Of a stretch of DNA of 64,000 nt, positions 1-8,478 are shown piece after piece. This DNA is from Acidovorax benzenivorans (GTDB lineage Bacteria; Pseudomonadota; Gammaproteobacteria; Burkholderiales; Burkholderiaceae_C), in assembly GCF_028680575.1 (NCBI RefSeq), contig NZ_JAPCKI010000003.1, forward strand, positions 248,001-312,000, given 5' to 3'. The notes beneath the pieces were generated by a model, which made no database searches, was not told the DNA's origin, and saw only the letters and a list, made by a program, of their open reading frames with translations. Position 1 is the first letter of the stretch; every line of letters starts with the position of its first letter. The translations under genes were made by a program, and so were the position numbers.

Positions 1-1998
1 GTCGGGCGGCAGGGCGGCTGCAGGGCTGCCCGACCCGGTGAAGGTGCTGGCGAAACCGCCTGGTGGCACGGAGGGGTATTCGTCCTCCGCCATGCCAGGG
101 CGGCCGCCGGGCTGGTACAGGCGGTTTTCTGGTTCCAGGTCACGACCGAGTTCGGCAATGCGGTTCCAGTCAGGCCCTTCGCCCTGCGTCAGCTTGAACA
201 CTTCGCCCGCGACGGCCTCCAGGGCTTTGCGGTCCTGGCGCTTGGCGTAGATTTCACCCAGCTTGACGTGCACCGAGACGCGGCCAGGGTTGTGGCGCAC
301 GGCTTCTTTCAGGATTTCTTCGGCTTGGAGATCGCGGCCATAGGCCAGATAGACGTCGGCTTCGGCCACGGGGTCCACATCGCCGCCAGCGTCAAGCTGG
401 CTGGGTGAATAGGCCATGGACGAGCCGGTGGTCATGTCGCTGTTGGCCGTGTCTACACGCTGGCCGCCGCTGGCACCAAAGAACGAGTCGGGTTGAATGC
501 GGCTTTCCAGGAAGGAGCTGTCCACTCCGCCGTTCTGGCGACGGCGCTGGACCAAGCGGTAAGCGCCAAAACCGAGCAGGGCAGCCACCAGGAGGCCGCC
601 GCCGATGGGCAGCAATGGGTCGTCCATGAGGGTGGACAGGAAGCTGGGCTCTTCCACGGGGACCGGAGCAGGTTTGGGTGTGGGCGCTGGCTTAGGGGCA
701 GGCGCCGGTGCAGCTGCCTCGGCGGCGGATGCCGAGGCGGCTGCTTCTGCTGCCACTGCGGTGTCTGCCGGGGCACTGGCTGTCGCTGCGGAGGCCGGGG
801 CTTCAGGCGCAGGTGGCGCGGTCGGTGTTGCGGGAACGGCTGGAGCCTGCACCGCCACCCCTGCAGGAGCGCTGGCTGCACCCGCTGCGGCAGGCGCAGG
901 GCTGCTTCCGGCGGCTGCGGATGCCGAGCTTAGCTTGTTCAGGTCGGTGATGTTCTTGGACAACTCCGCCATCCGTGTGGCGGATTCATTGGCCTGCTTG
1001 TCCTTGGCGACCTGCTCTTCGGCCGCCTTTTGGCCCTTGATGGAGCCCTTGGACAGGGTGAGCTTGTCGGGTGCTGCGGTGGCGGGCTTTTTGTCTTCGA
1101 CGCGTGTCTGGACGGAGCCAGAAGCGGACCGCTGGGCCGCTGCCACTTCGGTCGAGGGGGCTGCACCTGCGAGTTTGCGGCGGAAGTCGTTGAAGTCACG
1201 GGCCTGTGCGGCCAGGATCTGGCGTGCCTCGGGGGCCGTGGTGGATTGCGCTGTGGCCTGGTCGGGCATCTGCAGCACGGCACCTGCCTTGAGACGGTTG
1301 ACGTTGCCCTGGATGAATGCGTCCGGGTTGGAGCGCATCATGGCGACCAGCATCTGGTCGAGCGAGACACCTGCTGGCTTGTACGCGTTCGCAATGCGGC
1401 CAGCGGTGTCGCCTGACTGCACTGTAACGCCATCGGCGGGAGTGGGGCGTGGGGCCGCAGCGCGGGGAGCGGCTGGAGCAGCTGCTGGCTCGCTGGCGCG
1501 GGCGGTCACTGCGGGGCGCACCGCAGGCACCTGGGGCGCCGCGGGTGCAGAAATCTGGGGCGCTGCTGTGACGGCAGGCGCCGCGCGGCGCATGCTTGGC
1601 GGGTCAAACAGCATGGTGTAGCTGCGAACGATGCGGCCCGAGCCCCAGTTGGCGTCCAGCACCAGATCCAGGAAGGGTTCGTTCACGGCCCGGTCGCTTG
1701 AAAGGCGCAACACGGCAGAGCCGTCGGCACGGCGCTGCAGCTGGATCTGCAGGTTGTTCATCGTCTGCGTGTATTCCATGCCCTGGGCACGGAAGACCTC
1801 AGGCGTGGCCGTCGTGGCACGCAGTGAGTCGGCTTCGGCGGGAGTGATCTGTGGCAGGTCGATTTCGGCGCGCAGCGGCTCGCCCAGGGCGGACTGCACG
1901 GTGATGCGGCCCAGTGCCAGCGCAGACGCATCGCTGGTGTAGAAGCCAGCACAAGCCACGGCCGCGGCCGCCAGGACAGAAAATTTCCAACGATGCAT
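1..1998 (-). CDS. fimV: FimV/HubP-like polar peptidoglycan-binding protein (3' end cut by window)
   Basis: Inner-membrane protein of the FimV/HubP family, which organises the cell pole and supports type IV pilus assembly and twitching. Residues 1-26 look like a signal peptide. The family-typical segment GRITVQSALGEPLRAEI follows at about 30-46. A LysM-like peptidoglycan-binding stretch lies near 190-245, then a long Ala/Pro-rich linker. A single membrane helix at about 460-480 is followed by Arg/Gln residues, and TPR-like helices (AEEILKEAVRHNPG) lie near 550-595. The frame stays open to base 1 (666 codons), so the cytoplasmic C-terminus lies outside the window. It follows asd on the same strand after a terminator, which fits the conserved asd-fimV order. 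Confidence 0.93.
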   Translation of the reverse strand, partial: MHRWKFSVLAAAAVACAGFYTSDASALALGRITVQSALGEPLRAEIDLPQITPAEADSLRATTATPEVFRAQGMEYTQTMNNLQIQLQRRADGSAVLRLSSDRAVNEPFLDLVLDANWGSGRIVRSYTMLFDPPSMRRAAPAVTAAPQISAPAAPQVPAVRPAVTARASEPAAAPAAPRAAAPRPTPADGVTVQSGDTAGRIANAYKPAGVSLDQMLVAMMRSNPDAFIQGNVNRLKAGAVLQMPDQATAQSTTAPEARQILAAQARDFNDFRRKLAGAAPSTEVAAAQRSASGSVQTRVEDKKPATAAPDKLTLSKGSIKGQKAAEEQVAKDKQANESATRMAELSKNITDLNKLSSASAAAGSSPAPAAAGAASAPAGVAVQAPAVPATPTAPPAPEAPASAATASAPADTAVAAEAAASASAAEAAAPAPAPKPAPTPKPAPVPVEEPSFLSTLMDDPLLPIGGGLLVAALLGFGAYRLVQRRRQNGGVDSSFLESRIQPDSFFGASGGQRVDTANSDMTTGSSMAYSPSQLDAGGDVDPVAEADVYLAYGRDLQAEEILKEAVRHNPGRVSVHVKLGEIYAKRQDRKALEAVAGEVFKLTQGEGPDWNRIAELGRDLEPENRLYQPGGRPGMAEDEYPSVPPGGFASTFTGSGSPAAALPPD

Positions 1999-2240
1999 GT
2001 TTGCCAACAACTGATTAGGATTTTTTGCGGCTCGGACGAGCGGTGCTTTTGTTCTCATGGTCTGATCCCCGCCCCGGCGCGTGAAAATATGTAAAAAGCA
2101 CCATAGCATCAATGTTTTGCACTGACAAGCTGAGGTGGCTCCGAAGCTTTGAGTGGGGTCCCGGCGCCCCAAATTGGGGCGCGCACATGTTGCCAATTGC
2201 CAACGCGGCGTAACTGAGTGTGTCAGGGCGCCAGGCGCAA

Positions 2241-2274
2241 AAAAGCGCGCGCAATGGGGTTTGCGCGCGCTTTT
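2241..2274 (-). terminator. Rho-independent terminator of asd
   Basis: Perfect 14-bp inverted repeat AAAAGCGCGCGCAA / TTGCGCGCGCTTTT with a 6-nt loop. Read on the minus strand it ends in six T. It lies 14 bases after the asd stop and separates asd from fimV. Confidence 0.9.
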
Positions 2275-2287
2275 GGGGGTAGGCCGA

Positions 2288-3418
2288 TCAGGCGTCGAGC
2301 AGGATGCGCAGCATGCGGCGCAGTGGCTCTGCCGCGCCCCACAGCAACTGGTCGCCGATGGTGAAGGCGCCGACATACTCAGGGCCCATGGCCAGCTTGC
2401 GGATGCGGCCTACCGGGATGGTCATGGTGCCGGTCACGGCCACGGGGGTCAGGTCCTTGATGGTGGCTTCGCGGGTGTTAGGCACCACCTTTACCCACTC
2501 ATTGTCGGCGGCGATCATGGCTTCGAGGTCGGCCACGGGCACGTCCTTCTTGAGCTTGAAGGTCAGGGCCTGGCTGTGGCAGCGCATGGCGCCCACGCGC
2601 ACGCAGAAGCCGTCCACGGGAATGGCCGCAGAGCTGAAGCCCTCGCCCAACCCGAGAATCTTGTTGGTCTCGGCCATGCCCTTCCACTCTTCCTTGGACA
2701 TGCCGTTACCCAGGTCCTTGTCGATCCAGGGGATCAGCGAGCCGCCCAGGGGCACGCCAAAGTTGGCGGTTTCAGCGCCGGTCAGTGCGCGCTGCTTGGC
2801 GATGACCTTGCGATCGATTTCCAGGATGGCGCTCTTGGGGTCGTCGAGCAGGGCCTTCACTTCGGCATTCAGTGTGCCGTATTGGGTGAGCAATTCGCGC
2901 ATGTGCTGTGCGCCGCCGCCCGATGCGGCCTGGTAGGTCTGGGTGCTCATCCACTCGACCAGACCGGCCTTGTACAGTGCGCCCACGCCCATCAGCATGC
3001 AGCTCACGGTGCAATTGCCGCCCACCCAGTTCTTGCCGCCGTTGGCCAGCGCGTCCTTGATGACGGGCATGTTGACGGGGTCAAGGATGATGACCGCGTC
3101 TTTTTCCATGCGCAGGGTGGATGCGGCGTCGATCCAGTGGCCGTTCCAGCCCGCAGCGCGCAGCTTGGGGAAGACTTCGGTGGTGTAGTCGCCGCCCTGC
3201 GCGGTGATGATGATGTCGCAGCGCTTCAAGGCGTCAACGTTGAAGGCGTCTTGCAGGGTGGTTTCGTTCTTGGCCTGCGCAGGGGCTTTGCCGCCAGCGT
3301 TGGACGTGGAGAAGAACAATGGCTCAATCAGGTCGAAGTCTTTTTCCTCGACCATGCGGTCCATCAACACCGAGCCGACCATGCCGCGCCAGCCGACCAA
3401 ACCTACCAACTTGCTCAT
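2288..3418 (-). CDS. asd: Aspartate-semialdehyde dehydrogenase
   Basis: Converts aspartyl phosphate to aspartate semialdehyde with NADPH, the branch point to lysine, threonine, methionine and, through threonine, isoleucine. The 376-residue length fits the Gram-negative Asd type. The N-terminal dinucleotide motif [14 protein letters not shown] is at about 5-18. The nucleophile is Cys136 in GGNCTVSC, and the active-site His is in [11 protein letters not shown]. The ATG follows an AAAGGG ribosome site. About 100 bases upstream ends a short Thr/Ile-rich reading frame followed by two hairpins, suggesting control by translation of a leader peptide. Downstream on the same strand is fimV. Confidence 0.97.
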   Translation of the reverse strand: MSKLVGLVGWRGMVGSVLMDRMVEEKDFDLIEPLFFSTSNAGGKAPAQAKNETTLQDAFNVDALKRCDIIITAQGGDYTTEVFPKLRAAGWNGHWIDAASTLRMEKDAVIILDPVNMPVIKDALANGGKNWVGGNCTVSCMLMGVGALYKAGLVEWMSTQTYQAASGGGAQHMRELLTQYGTLNAEVKALLDDPKSAILEIDRKVIAKQRALTGAETANFGVPLGGSLIPWIDKDLGNGMSKEEWKGMAETNKILGLGEGFSSAAIPVDGFCVRVGAMRCHSQALTFKLKKDVPVADLEAMIAADNEWVKVVPNTREATIKDLTPVAVTGTMTIPVGRIRKLAMGPEYVGAFTIGDQLLWGAAEPLRRMLRILLDA

Positions 3419-3423
3419 TTCAA

Positions 3424-3499
3424 CGCCCTTTCAGATTAACAAACAGTGCCAGACCAGACTGTTTGCCCCGGCTCGTCTGGCCGGGGGAGGGCGCACGAC
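3424..3499 (-). promoter_or_regulatory. Candidate attenuator between the leader peptide and asd
   Basis: On the minus strand two hairpins abut exactly. The first has arms CCCCGGC/GCCGGGG (3466-3486); the second has arms CAAACAGT/ACTGTTTG (3440-3465). Competing pairings are visible. The first loop carries CCAGAC (3475-3480), complementary to GTCTGG, which occurs twice in the second hairpin (3449-3454, 3454-3459). CGCCCT (3488-3493) can pair with the asd ribosome site AGGGCG (3424-3429). GTCGTG (3494-3499) can pair with CACGAC inside the Thr codons (3531-3536). Mutually exclusive folds are expected of an attenuator. No strong U-run follows the second hairpin, so control could act on translation rather than termination. 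Confidence 0.45.
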
Positions 3500-3514
3500 G
3501 GTACCGGAGCTGGA

Positions 3515-3619
3515 TCAGCCCTTAATAATGGTCGTGGTTTTGGTGGTGATTGCGCGCGCAGCCACGCCTGCCAGGGCGGCAGTCACGGTGTTCAAGGAGA
3601 ACGGGCGGGCGGCAAACAT
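3515..3619 (-). CDS. Putative Thr/Ile-rich leader peptide of asd
   Basis: A 34-codon frame from ATG at 3619 ends in AITTKTTTIIKG and a TGA, with five Thr and three Ile codons among the last eleven. Its stop is 96 bases before the asd ATG on the same strand. The composition recalls the thrL leader of enterobacteria, whose Thr/Ile codons sense charged tRNA; Asd supplies the same pathway. No ribosome site precedes the ATG, but a TACAAT -10-like box at 3627-3632 would place transcription start at or next to the A of the ATG, so a leaderless message is possible. The internal GTG codons are alternative starts. The function is inferred from composition and position only. Confidence 0.45.
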   Translation of the reverse strand: MFAARPFSLNTVTAALAGVAARAITTKTTTIIKG

Positions 3620-3743
3620 GGCGACGATTGTAATGGATCGTGGCTTGCACGGGGCTTGCAGCGTTGCTTGGACGCCATGCGCTGCTTGGGTGCGGTGCAC
3701 ATTGCGCGCCAGTCGGGCGTGTGAATCGGCTCCCGGCAGTAAA

Positions 3744-3769
3744 AAAGGCGACCGCAGCGGGTCGCCTTT
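3744..3769 (-). terminator. Rho-independent terminator of leuB
   Basis: Inverted repeat AAAGGCGACC / GGTCGCCTTT with a 6-nt loop, ending in six T on the minus strand, 44 bases past the leuB stop. Between it and asd lie the putative asd leader peptide and attenuator; I see no other feature in that interval. Confidence 0.88.
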
Positions 3770-3813
3770 GTATTCACGCCACGCGCCGCAGCGGCGGGCA
3801 GATGGCTGGTCGC

Positions 3814-4887
3814 TTAGCCCTTGAGCGCCGTCACCACCGCATCGCCCATTTGCGCCGTGCCCACCTTGGTAGTGCCTTCGCTGTAGATGTCGGGCGTGCG
3901 CAGGCCTTGGGCCAGCACCTTTTGCACGGCGGCTTCGATGCGCTGGGCGGCGGCTTCCTGGTTCAGGCTGAAGCGCAGCATCATCGCTGCCGAGAGGATG
4001 GTGGCCAGCGGGTTGGCCACGCCCTTGCCTGCGATGTCGGGTGCGCTGCCGTGGCTGGGTTCGTACAGACCCTGGTTGCTGCTGTTCAGGCTGGCCGAGG
4101 GCAGCATGCCGATGGAGCCAGTGAGCATGGAGGCTTCGTCGCTCAAGATGTCGCCAAACATGTTGCCGGTCACCACCACGTCAAATGCCTTGGGGGCCTT
4201 GACCAGTTGCATGGCGGCGTTGTCTACGTACATGTGCTGCAGTTCGACGTCGGGGTATTCCTTGTGCACGTCGGTGACCACGTCCTTCCAGAACTGGAAG
4301 GTTTCGAGCACGTTGGCCTTGTCCACGCTGGTGACCTTCTTGCTCCGCTTGCGGGCGGCTTGGAAGGCGACGTGGGCGATGCGCTCGATCTCGGGGCGGC
4401 TGTAGCGCATGGTGTCGAAGGCTTCTTCGGCACCGGGGAAGTGGCCGTCCACGGCCGTGCGGCGGCCGCGCGGCTGGCCGAAGTAAATGTCGCCCGTCAG
4501 CTCGCGGATGATGAGGATATCGAGGCCCGCGATCAGCTCGGGCTTGAGGCTCGAAGCGCCCACCAGCTGCTCGTAGCAGATGGCGGGGCGGAAGTTGGCG
4601 AACAGGCCCAGGTTCTTGCGCAGGCCCAGGATGGCTTGCTCGGGGCGCAGGGGGCGGTCGAGCTTGTCGTATTTCCAGTCGCCCACGGCGCCGAACAGGA
4701 TGGCGTCGGCTTCCTTGGCGAGCTTGAGCGTGGACTCTGGCAGGGGGTGGCCGTGGGCCTCGTACGCGGCGCCGCCGACCAGGGCGGATTCCATTTCAAA
4801 CTTCAGGTCGAGTGCCTTGAGGACCTTGACGGCCTCGGCCACGATTTCGGTACCGATGCCGTCACCCGGCAGAACTGCGATTTTCAT
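3814..4887 (-). CDS. leuB: 3-isopropylmalate dehydrogenase
   Basis: Oxidises and decarboxylates 3-isopropylmalate to 2-oxoisocaproate with NAD+ in leucine synthesis; cytoplasmic. The 357 residues match the family. GDGIGTEI is at 8-15. The substrate-binding Arg region [15 protein letters not shown] follows near 90-105. The metal-binding Asp segment is DNAAMQL through GDILSDEA, near 223-252. The NAD-adenine loop [10 protein letters not shown] lies near 285-295. It follows leuD on the minus strand with about 90 bases between them, which hold one copy of the dispersed palindromic repeat. It ends at its own terminator. Confidence 0.98.
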   Translation of the reverse strand: MKIAVLPGDGIGTEIVAEAVKVLKALDLKFEMESALVGGAAYEAHGHPLPESTLKLAKEADAILFGAVGDWKYDKLDRPLRPEQAILGLRKNLGLFANFRPAICYEQLVGASSLKPELIAGLDILIIRELTGDIYFGQPRGRRTAVDGHFPGAEEAFDTMRYSRPEIERIAHVAFQAARKRSKKVTSVDKANVLETFQFWKDVVTDVHKEYPDVELQHMYVDNAAMQLVKAPKAFDVVVTGNMFGDILSDEASMLTGSIGMLPSASLNSSNQGLYEPSHGSAPDIAGKGVANPLATILSAAMMLRFSLNQEAAAQRIEAAVQKVLAQGLRTPDIYSEGTTKVGTAQMGDAVVTALKG

Positions 4888-4902
4888 TGAATTTGCTTTG
4901 AT

Positions 4903-4950
4903 TTTGATAGCTGTTAGCGCTTATGAGTAAAGCGCTAGAGGCCAATTTGA
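4903..4950. repeat. Dispersed palindromic repeat, copy 1 (leuD-leuB gap)
   Basis: Contains perfect 8-bp arms TAGCGCTT (4915-4922) and AAGCGCTA (4930-4937) around a 7-nt loop, flanked by TTTGATAG and GGCCAATTTGA. The 10-mer TAGCGCTTAT also occurs in copy 4 after dnaB. Confidence 0.7.
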
Positions 4951-4976
4951 CTGATATTTCTGACGCCTGCGGTGTC

Positions 4977-5627
4977 TCACGACACCATGGTGTGCGCCAG
5001 CCAGGGCTTGGTCGCCAGGCGCTGCGCTTCAAACGCCTTGATCTTGTCGGACTGGCGCAGGGTCAGGCCGATGTCGTCAAAGCCGTTGAGCAGGCAGTAC
5101 TTGCGGAAGGCCTGCACCTCGAACGGGATCTCTTCACCCTGGGGGCGCACGATGACCTGGCGCTCCAGGTCGATGGTGAGCTGGTAGCCGGGGAAGGCGT
5201 GCACTTCGTCGAACAGCTGGGCCACTGTGGCCTCGGGCAGCACGATGGGCAGCAGGCCGTTCTTGAAGCAGTTGTTGAAGAAGATGTCGGCAAAGCTGGG
5301 CGCGATCACGGCGCGAAAGCCGTACTGGTCCAGCGCCCACGGGGCGTGCTCGCGGCTGGAGCCGCAGCCGAAGTTCTTGCGCGCCAGCAGCACGGACGCG
5401 CCTGCATAGCGCGGCTGGTTCAGCACAAAGTCGGGGTTGGGCTTGCGGCTGGCGGGGTCTTGGCCGGGCTCGCCGTGGTCCAGGTAGCGCCATTCGTCAA
5501 ACAGGTTCACACCAAAGCCGGTCTTTTTGATCGACTTGAGGAACTGCTTGGGGATGATCGCGTCGGTGTCGACGTTCTCGCGGTCCATGGGGGCCACAAG
5601 GCCCTTGAGCAAGGTGAATTTTTGCAT
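4977..5627 (-). CDS. leuD: 3-isopropylmalate dehydratase, small subunit
   Basis: Small subunit of isopropylmalate isomerase, which with LeuC interconverts 2- and 3-isopropylmalate. The 216-residue length is usual. The aconitase swivel-domain motif [13 protein letters not shown] lies at about 87-99. The N-terminal [20 protein letters not shown] is typical of the family. It starts 11 bases after the stop of the small entericidin gene on the same strand, so the two are almost certainly cotranscribed within the leu cluster. Confidence 0.97.
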   Translation of the reverse strand: MQKFTLLKGLVAPMDRENVDTDAIIPKQFLKSIKKTGFGVNLFDEWRYLDHGEPGQDPASRKPNPDFVLNQPRYAGASVLLARKNFGCGSSREHAPWALDQYGFRAVIAPSFADIFFNNCFKNGLLPIVLPEATVAQLFDEVHAFPGYQLTIDLERQVIVRPQGEEIPFEVQAFRKYCLLNGFDDIGLTLRQSDKIKAFEAQRLATKPWLAHTMVS

Positions 5628-5638
5628 GGCGGTATCGG

Positions 5639-5764
5639 TTACTTGGCGGCCCGCTCGATGGCGCTGCCGGCTTTGCCAATGTCCTGGCCCACACCCTTGA
5701 CGGTGTTGCAGCCGGCCAGCACAAAGGCCAGGGACAGGGCGATGAGGGTGGCGGTCTTTTTCAT
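5639..5764 (-). CDS. Entericidin A/B family small lipoprotein
   Basis: A 41-residue gene starting at ATG 5764. The N-terminus [19 protein letters not shown] is a lipoprotein signal with lipobox LAGC at 16-19. The mature part [20 protein letters not shown] is the short amphipathic helix typical of entericidins, membrane lipoproteins linked in E. coli to stationary-phase lysis control. It sits inside the leu operon, 69 bases after leuC and 11 before leuD, all on the minus strand. I recall the same placement in other Burkholderiales, but its reason is not known to me. No separate promoter or partner gene is evident. Confidence 0.88.
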   Translation of the reverse strand: MKKTATLIALSLAFVLAGCNTVKGVGQDIGKAGSAIERAAK

Positions 5765-5833
5765 GACAAGGCTCCTTCAGGCGGTTGGGGCAGTAGAGAG
5801 GACAACGGGCGGATGATGGGATGAGTGTTCAGT

Positions 5834-7255
5834 TCAGGAGAACTGGCGGATGTCCACAAAGTGGCCATGCACGGCTGCGGCGGCAGCCATGGCGGGGCTC
5901 ACCAGGTGCGTGCGGCCACCAGCGCCCTGGCGGCCTTCAAAGTTGCGGTTGCTGGTGCTGGCGCAGCGCTCGCCCGGCTCCAGCCGGTCGGCGTTCATGG
6001 CCAGGCACATGCTGCAGCCGGGCTCGCGCCACTCAAAGCCTGCGGCCACAAAGATCTTGTCCAGGCCTTCGCGTTCGGCCTGCTCTTTGACGAGGCCAGA
6101 GCCGGGCACCACCATGGCCAGTTTGACGTTGCTGGCCACCTTGCGGCCCAGGTTCTTGACCACGGCGGCGGCTTCGCGCATGTCTTCGATGCGGCTGTTG
6201 GTGCAACTGCCGATGAACACCTTGTCGATGGTGATGTCGTTGATCGGTTTGCCGGGCTGCAGGCCCATGTAGGTCAGCGCGCGCTCGATGGCGCCGCGCT
6301 TGTTGGCGTCCTTTTCCTTGTCGGGGTCGGGCACGCGGGCGTCCACGCCCAGCACCATCTCGGGCGACGTGCCCCAGGTGACCTGCGGCACGATGTCGGC
6401 GGCGTCGAGCTTGACCACGGTGTCGAACTTCGCGTCGGCGTCAGAGTGCAGCGTCTTCCAGTACGCCACGGCCTGGTCCCACTCCACGCCCGTGGGCGAC
6501 AGGGGGCGGCCCTTCACATATTCAATCGTCTTGTCGTCCACCGCCACCAGGCCCGCGCGTGCGCCGCCTTCGATGGCCATGTTGCACACGGTCATGCGGC
6601 CTTCCATGCTCATCGCGCGGAAGACGGAGCCTGCAAATTCAATGGTGTAGCCCGTGCCGCCCGCGGTGCCGATCTTGCCGATGATGGCCAGCACCACGTC
6701 CTTGGGCGTTACGCCCTTGGCGAGCGTGCCGTCCACCTGCACCAGCATGTTCTTGGCCTTCTTGGCCAACAGGGTCTGCGTGGCCATCACGTGCTCGACC
6801 TCGGAGGTGCCGATGCCGTGGGCCAGCGCGCCAAACGCGCCGTGTGTGCTGGTGTGGCTGTCGCCGCAGACCACGGTCATGCCGGGCAGCGTGGCGCCGT
6901 TTTCAGGGCCAATCACGTGCACGATGCCTTGGCGCTTGTGCATGAAGGGGAAGAACGCCGCCGGTGTGATCTGCGCGATGTTGTCGTTCAGCGTGGTGAT
7001 CTGTTCTTTGCTGATCGGATCGGTGATGCCGTCGTAGCCGTTTTCCCAACCCGTGGTGGGGGTGTTGTGGTCGGCAGTGGCCACGATGGAGCTCATGCGC
7101 CAGACCTTGCGGCCCGCCTCGCGCAGGCCTTCGAAGGCCTGGGGGCTGGTCACTTCATGCACCAGATGGCGGTCGATGTAGAGGATGGAGGTGCCGTCCT
7201 CTTCGGTGTGGACGACATGCTCGTCCCAGATCTTGTCGTACAGGGTGCGTCCCAT
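5834..7255 (-). CDS. leuC: 3-isopropylmalate dehydratase, large subunit
   Basis: Aconitase-family subunit that carries the [4Fe-4S] cluster and forms isopropylmalate isomerase with LeuD. It has 473 residues, the normal length. Cluster cysteines are visible in [14 protein letters not shown] and in the later [16 protein letters not shown] and [14 protein letters not shown] are conserved aconitase-fold segments. The ATG ([15 protein letters not shown]) is 21 bases after the LysR-type gene on the same strand, so the regulator and leuC probably share a transcript. The entericidin gene and leuD follow. Confidence 0.98.
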   Translation of the reverse strand: MGRTLYDKIWDEHVVHTEEDGTSILYIDRHLVHEVTSPQAFEGLREAGRKVWRMSSIVATADHNTPTTGWENGYDGITDPISKEQITTLNDNIAQITPAAFFPFMHKRQGIVHVIGPENGATLPGMTVVCGDSHTSTHGAFGALAHGIGTSEVEHVMATQTLLAKKAKNMLVQVDGTLAKGVTPKDVVLAIIGKIGTAGGTGYTIEFAGSVFRAMSMEGRMTVCNMAIEGGARAGLVAVDDKTIEYVKGRPLSPTGVEWDQAVAYWKTLHSDADAKFDTVVKLDAADIVPQVTWGTSPEMVLGVDARVPDPDKEKDANKRGAIERALTYMGLQPGKPINDITIDKVFIGSCTNSRIEDMREAAAVVKNLGRKVASNVKLAMVVPGSGLVKEQAEREGLDKIFVAAGFEWREPGCSMCLAMNADRLEPGERCASTSNRNFEGRQGAGGRTHLVSPAMAAAAAVHGHFVDIRQFS

Positions 7256-7276
7256 GGCGTGGCTTTCTTTCTGCTT

Positions 7277-8254
7277 TCAGGTGGGTGATTGGATTTTAGT
7301 GTCGGGGGCTGGTTGCGCCGAGGGCGGCTCCGGCCGTGGTGAGAGGTGTTCCACCAGCAAACGCGCCGTGACGGGCAGGGCGTCAAAGTCGCGGGCCACC
7401 ACCCGCAGTTCGCGGTGGGCCCAGGCATCGGTCAGCGGGATGGCTTGCAGGTTGCCCACACCGCGCATCAGCGCAAACGCCCGGTCGGGCAGCAGGCCCA
7501 CGCCCAGGCCGTTGTCGATCATGCGGCACATGGCGTCCAGCCCCGTCACCTGGATGCGCTGGCGCAGGGGGCGCCCGGCGGCGGCAGCGGCTGCGCGCAT
7601 GGCCAGGCTGATGCTGCTGTTGGCGTGCAGGCCCACAATGTCCCAGTCCAGGACTTCTTCAAAATTGATAGCATCGAGCGCAGATAAATCGTGCGCTCGG
7701 GGCACAACCAGCACCAAATTGTCGGCGCGGTAGGGGCGGCTTTGCAGCTCCAGGGTTCCCCCGCCGTTCGCCATGCCGATGTTGCAGATGCCCAGGTCGG
7801 CGGCTCCTTCCTGCACGGCGTGCAGCACATCGCTGGAGAGGTGCTCCTGCAGGTCGATCTTGATCTGGCTGTGCTCGCGCGCAAAGGCGCCCAGGTCTTC
7901 GGGCAGAAACTGGAAGATGGCCGAGATGTTGGCGTGCATGCGCACATGGCCGCGCACGCCGTCGGCGTATTCGCTGAGCTCGCCCTGCATGCGCTCCAGA
8001 CCAAACAGCACGGTGCGGGCGTGGTGCAGCAGGCTCTCGCCTGCGGGTGTGAGCGTGACGCCCCGGCTGTGGCGGTAGAGCAGGGCGGTGTCCACGGCCG
8101 TTTCCAGGTCCGACAGGCGCTTGCTGACGGCCGATGCAGCGATGAATTCGCGCTCGGCCGCGCGGCCGATGCTGCCGAGTTCGCACACCGCCACAAACAA
8201 TTGCAGCGAGGTCAGGTCGATACGGCGCGCAAAACTGCGCTCGGAGCTTTTCAT
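7277..8254 (-). CDS. LysR-family transcriptional regulator
   Basis: A 325-residue LysR-type regulator. An N-terminal winged helix-turn-helix occupies about 12-70 (LQLFVAVCELGSIGRAAEREFIAASAVSKRLSDLE read in parts), followed by a periplasmic-binding-like effector domain from about 95 on. It lies directly upstream of leuC, 21 bases away on the same strand, so a role in leu gene control is plausible but unproven. A perfect 11-bp inverted repeat sits 5-33 bases before the start codon and may serve autoregulation. The coding sequence contains one copy of the dispersed palindromic repeat (7661-7698), translated in frame as part of RAHDLSALDAINFEE. Confidence 0.93.
   Translation of the reverse strand: MKSSERSFARRIDLTSLQLFVAVCELGSIGRAAEREFIAASAVSKRLSDLETAVDTALLYRHSRGVTLTPAGESLLHHARTVLFGLERMQGELSEYADGVRGHVRMHANISAIFQFLPEDLGAFAREHSQIKIDLQEHLSSDVLHAVQEGAADLGICNIGMANGGGTLELQSRPYRADNLVLVVPRAHDLSALDAINFEEVLDWDIVGLHANSSISLAMRAAAAAAGRPLRQRIQVTGLDAMCRMIDNGLGVGLLPDRAFALMRGVGNLQAIPLTDAWAHRELRVVARDFDALPVTARLLVEHLSPRPEPPSAQPAPDTKIQSPT
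7661..7698. repeat. Dispersed palindromic repeat, copy 2 (inside LysR gene)
   Basis: AAAATTGATAGCATCGAGCGC..., with arms GAGCGCA (7676-7682) and TGCGCTC (7692-7698) around a 9-nt loop. It resembles copy 1 in layout and lies in frame within the LysR coding sequence. Confidence 0.5.
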
Positions 8255-8259
8255 GGGGG

Positions 8260-8288
8260 CTTAGTCTTCTTGTTCTGAGAAGACTAAG
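8260..8288. promoter_or_regulatory. Perfect 11-bp palindrome at the LysR start
   Basis: CTTAGTCTTCT (8260-8270) and AGAAGACTAAG (8278-8288) form a perfect inverted repeat with a 7-nt spacer, immediately upstream of the LysR-type start codon at 8254. It could be an operator for autoregulation. In RNA, the hairpin would hide the only SD-like bases (AGAAGA) before the start. Confidence 0.55.
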
Positions 8289-8363
8289 TATTTTCCACCC
8301 ATTTTTTTAGGTTTGTCATCGCTGAACGCGATGGCATTCATCGTGCAAGGGGGCTGTTGATTG

Positions 8364-8400
8364 AAAAAAGTGAGCGGCTAGCGCTTTATCTCAATAGGTT
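8364..8400. repeat. Dispersed palindromic repeat, copy 3 (degenerate)
   Basis: GAGCGGCTAGCGCTTTATCTC in the LysR-MBL intergenic region; it shares TAGCGCTT-TAT with copies 1 and 4 but lacks a clear second arm. I see nothing else in the 8289-8478 gap. Confidence 0.4.
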
Positions 8401-8478
8401 TCAGGTACTTATTGTTCTGAAAGCTAATGAATGCGGGCGCAAGCAGCTCCTCTTTTTGATGCGTCGGGTGACTTGAGC

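Noticed and set aside
605-1621. 338-codon Ala/Gly-rich frame on the plus strand
   Set aside because: Antisense of the Ala/Pro-rich linker of fimV; minus-strand reading gives signal peptide, FimV domain and LysM.
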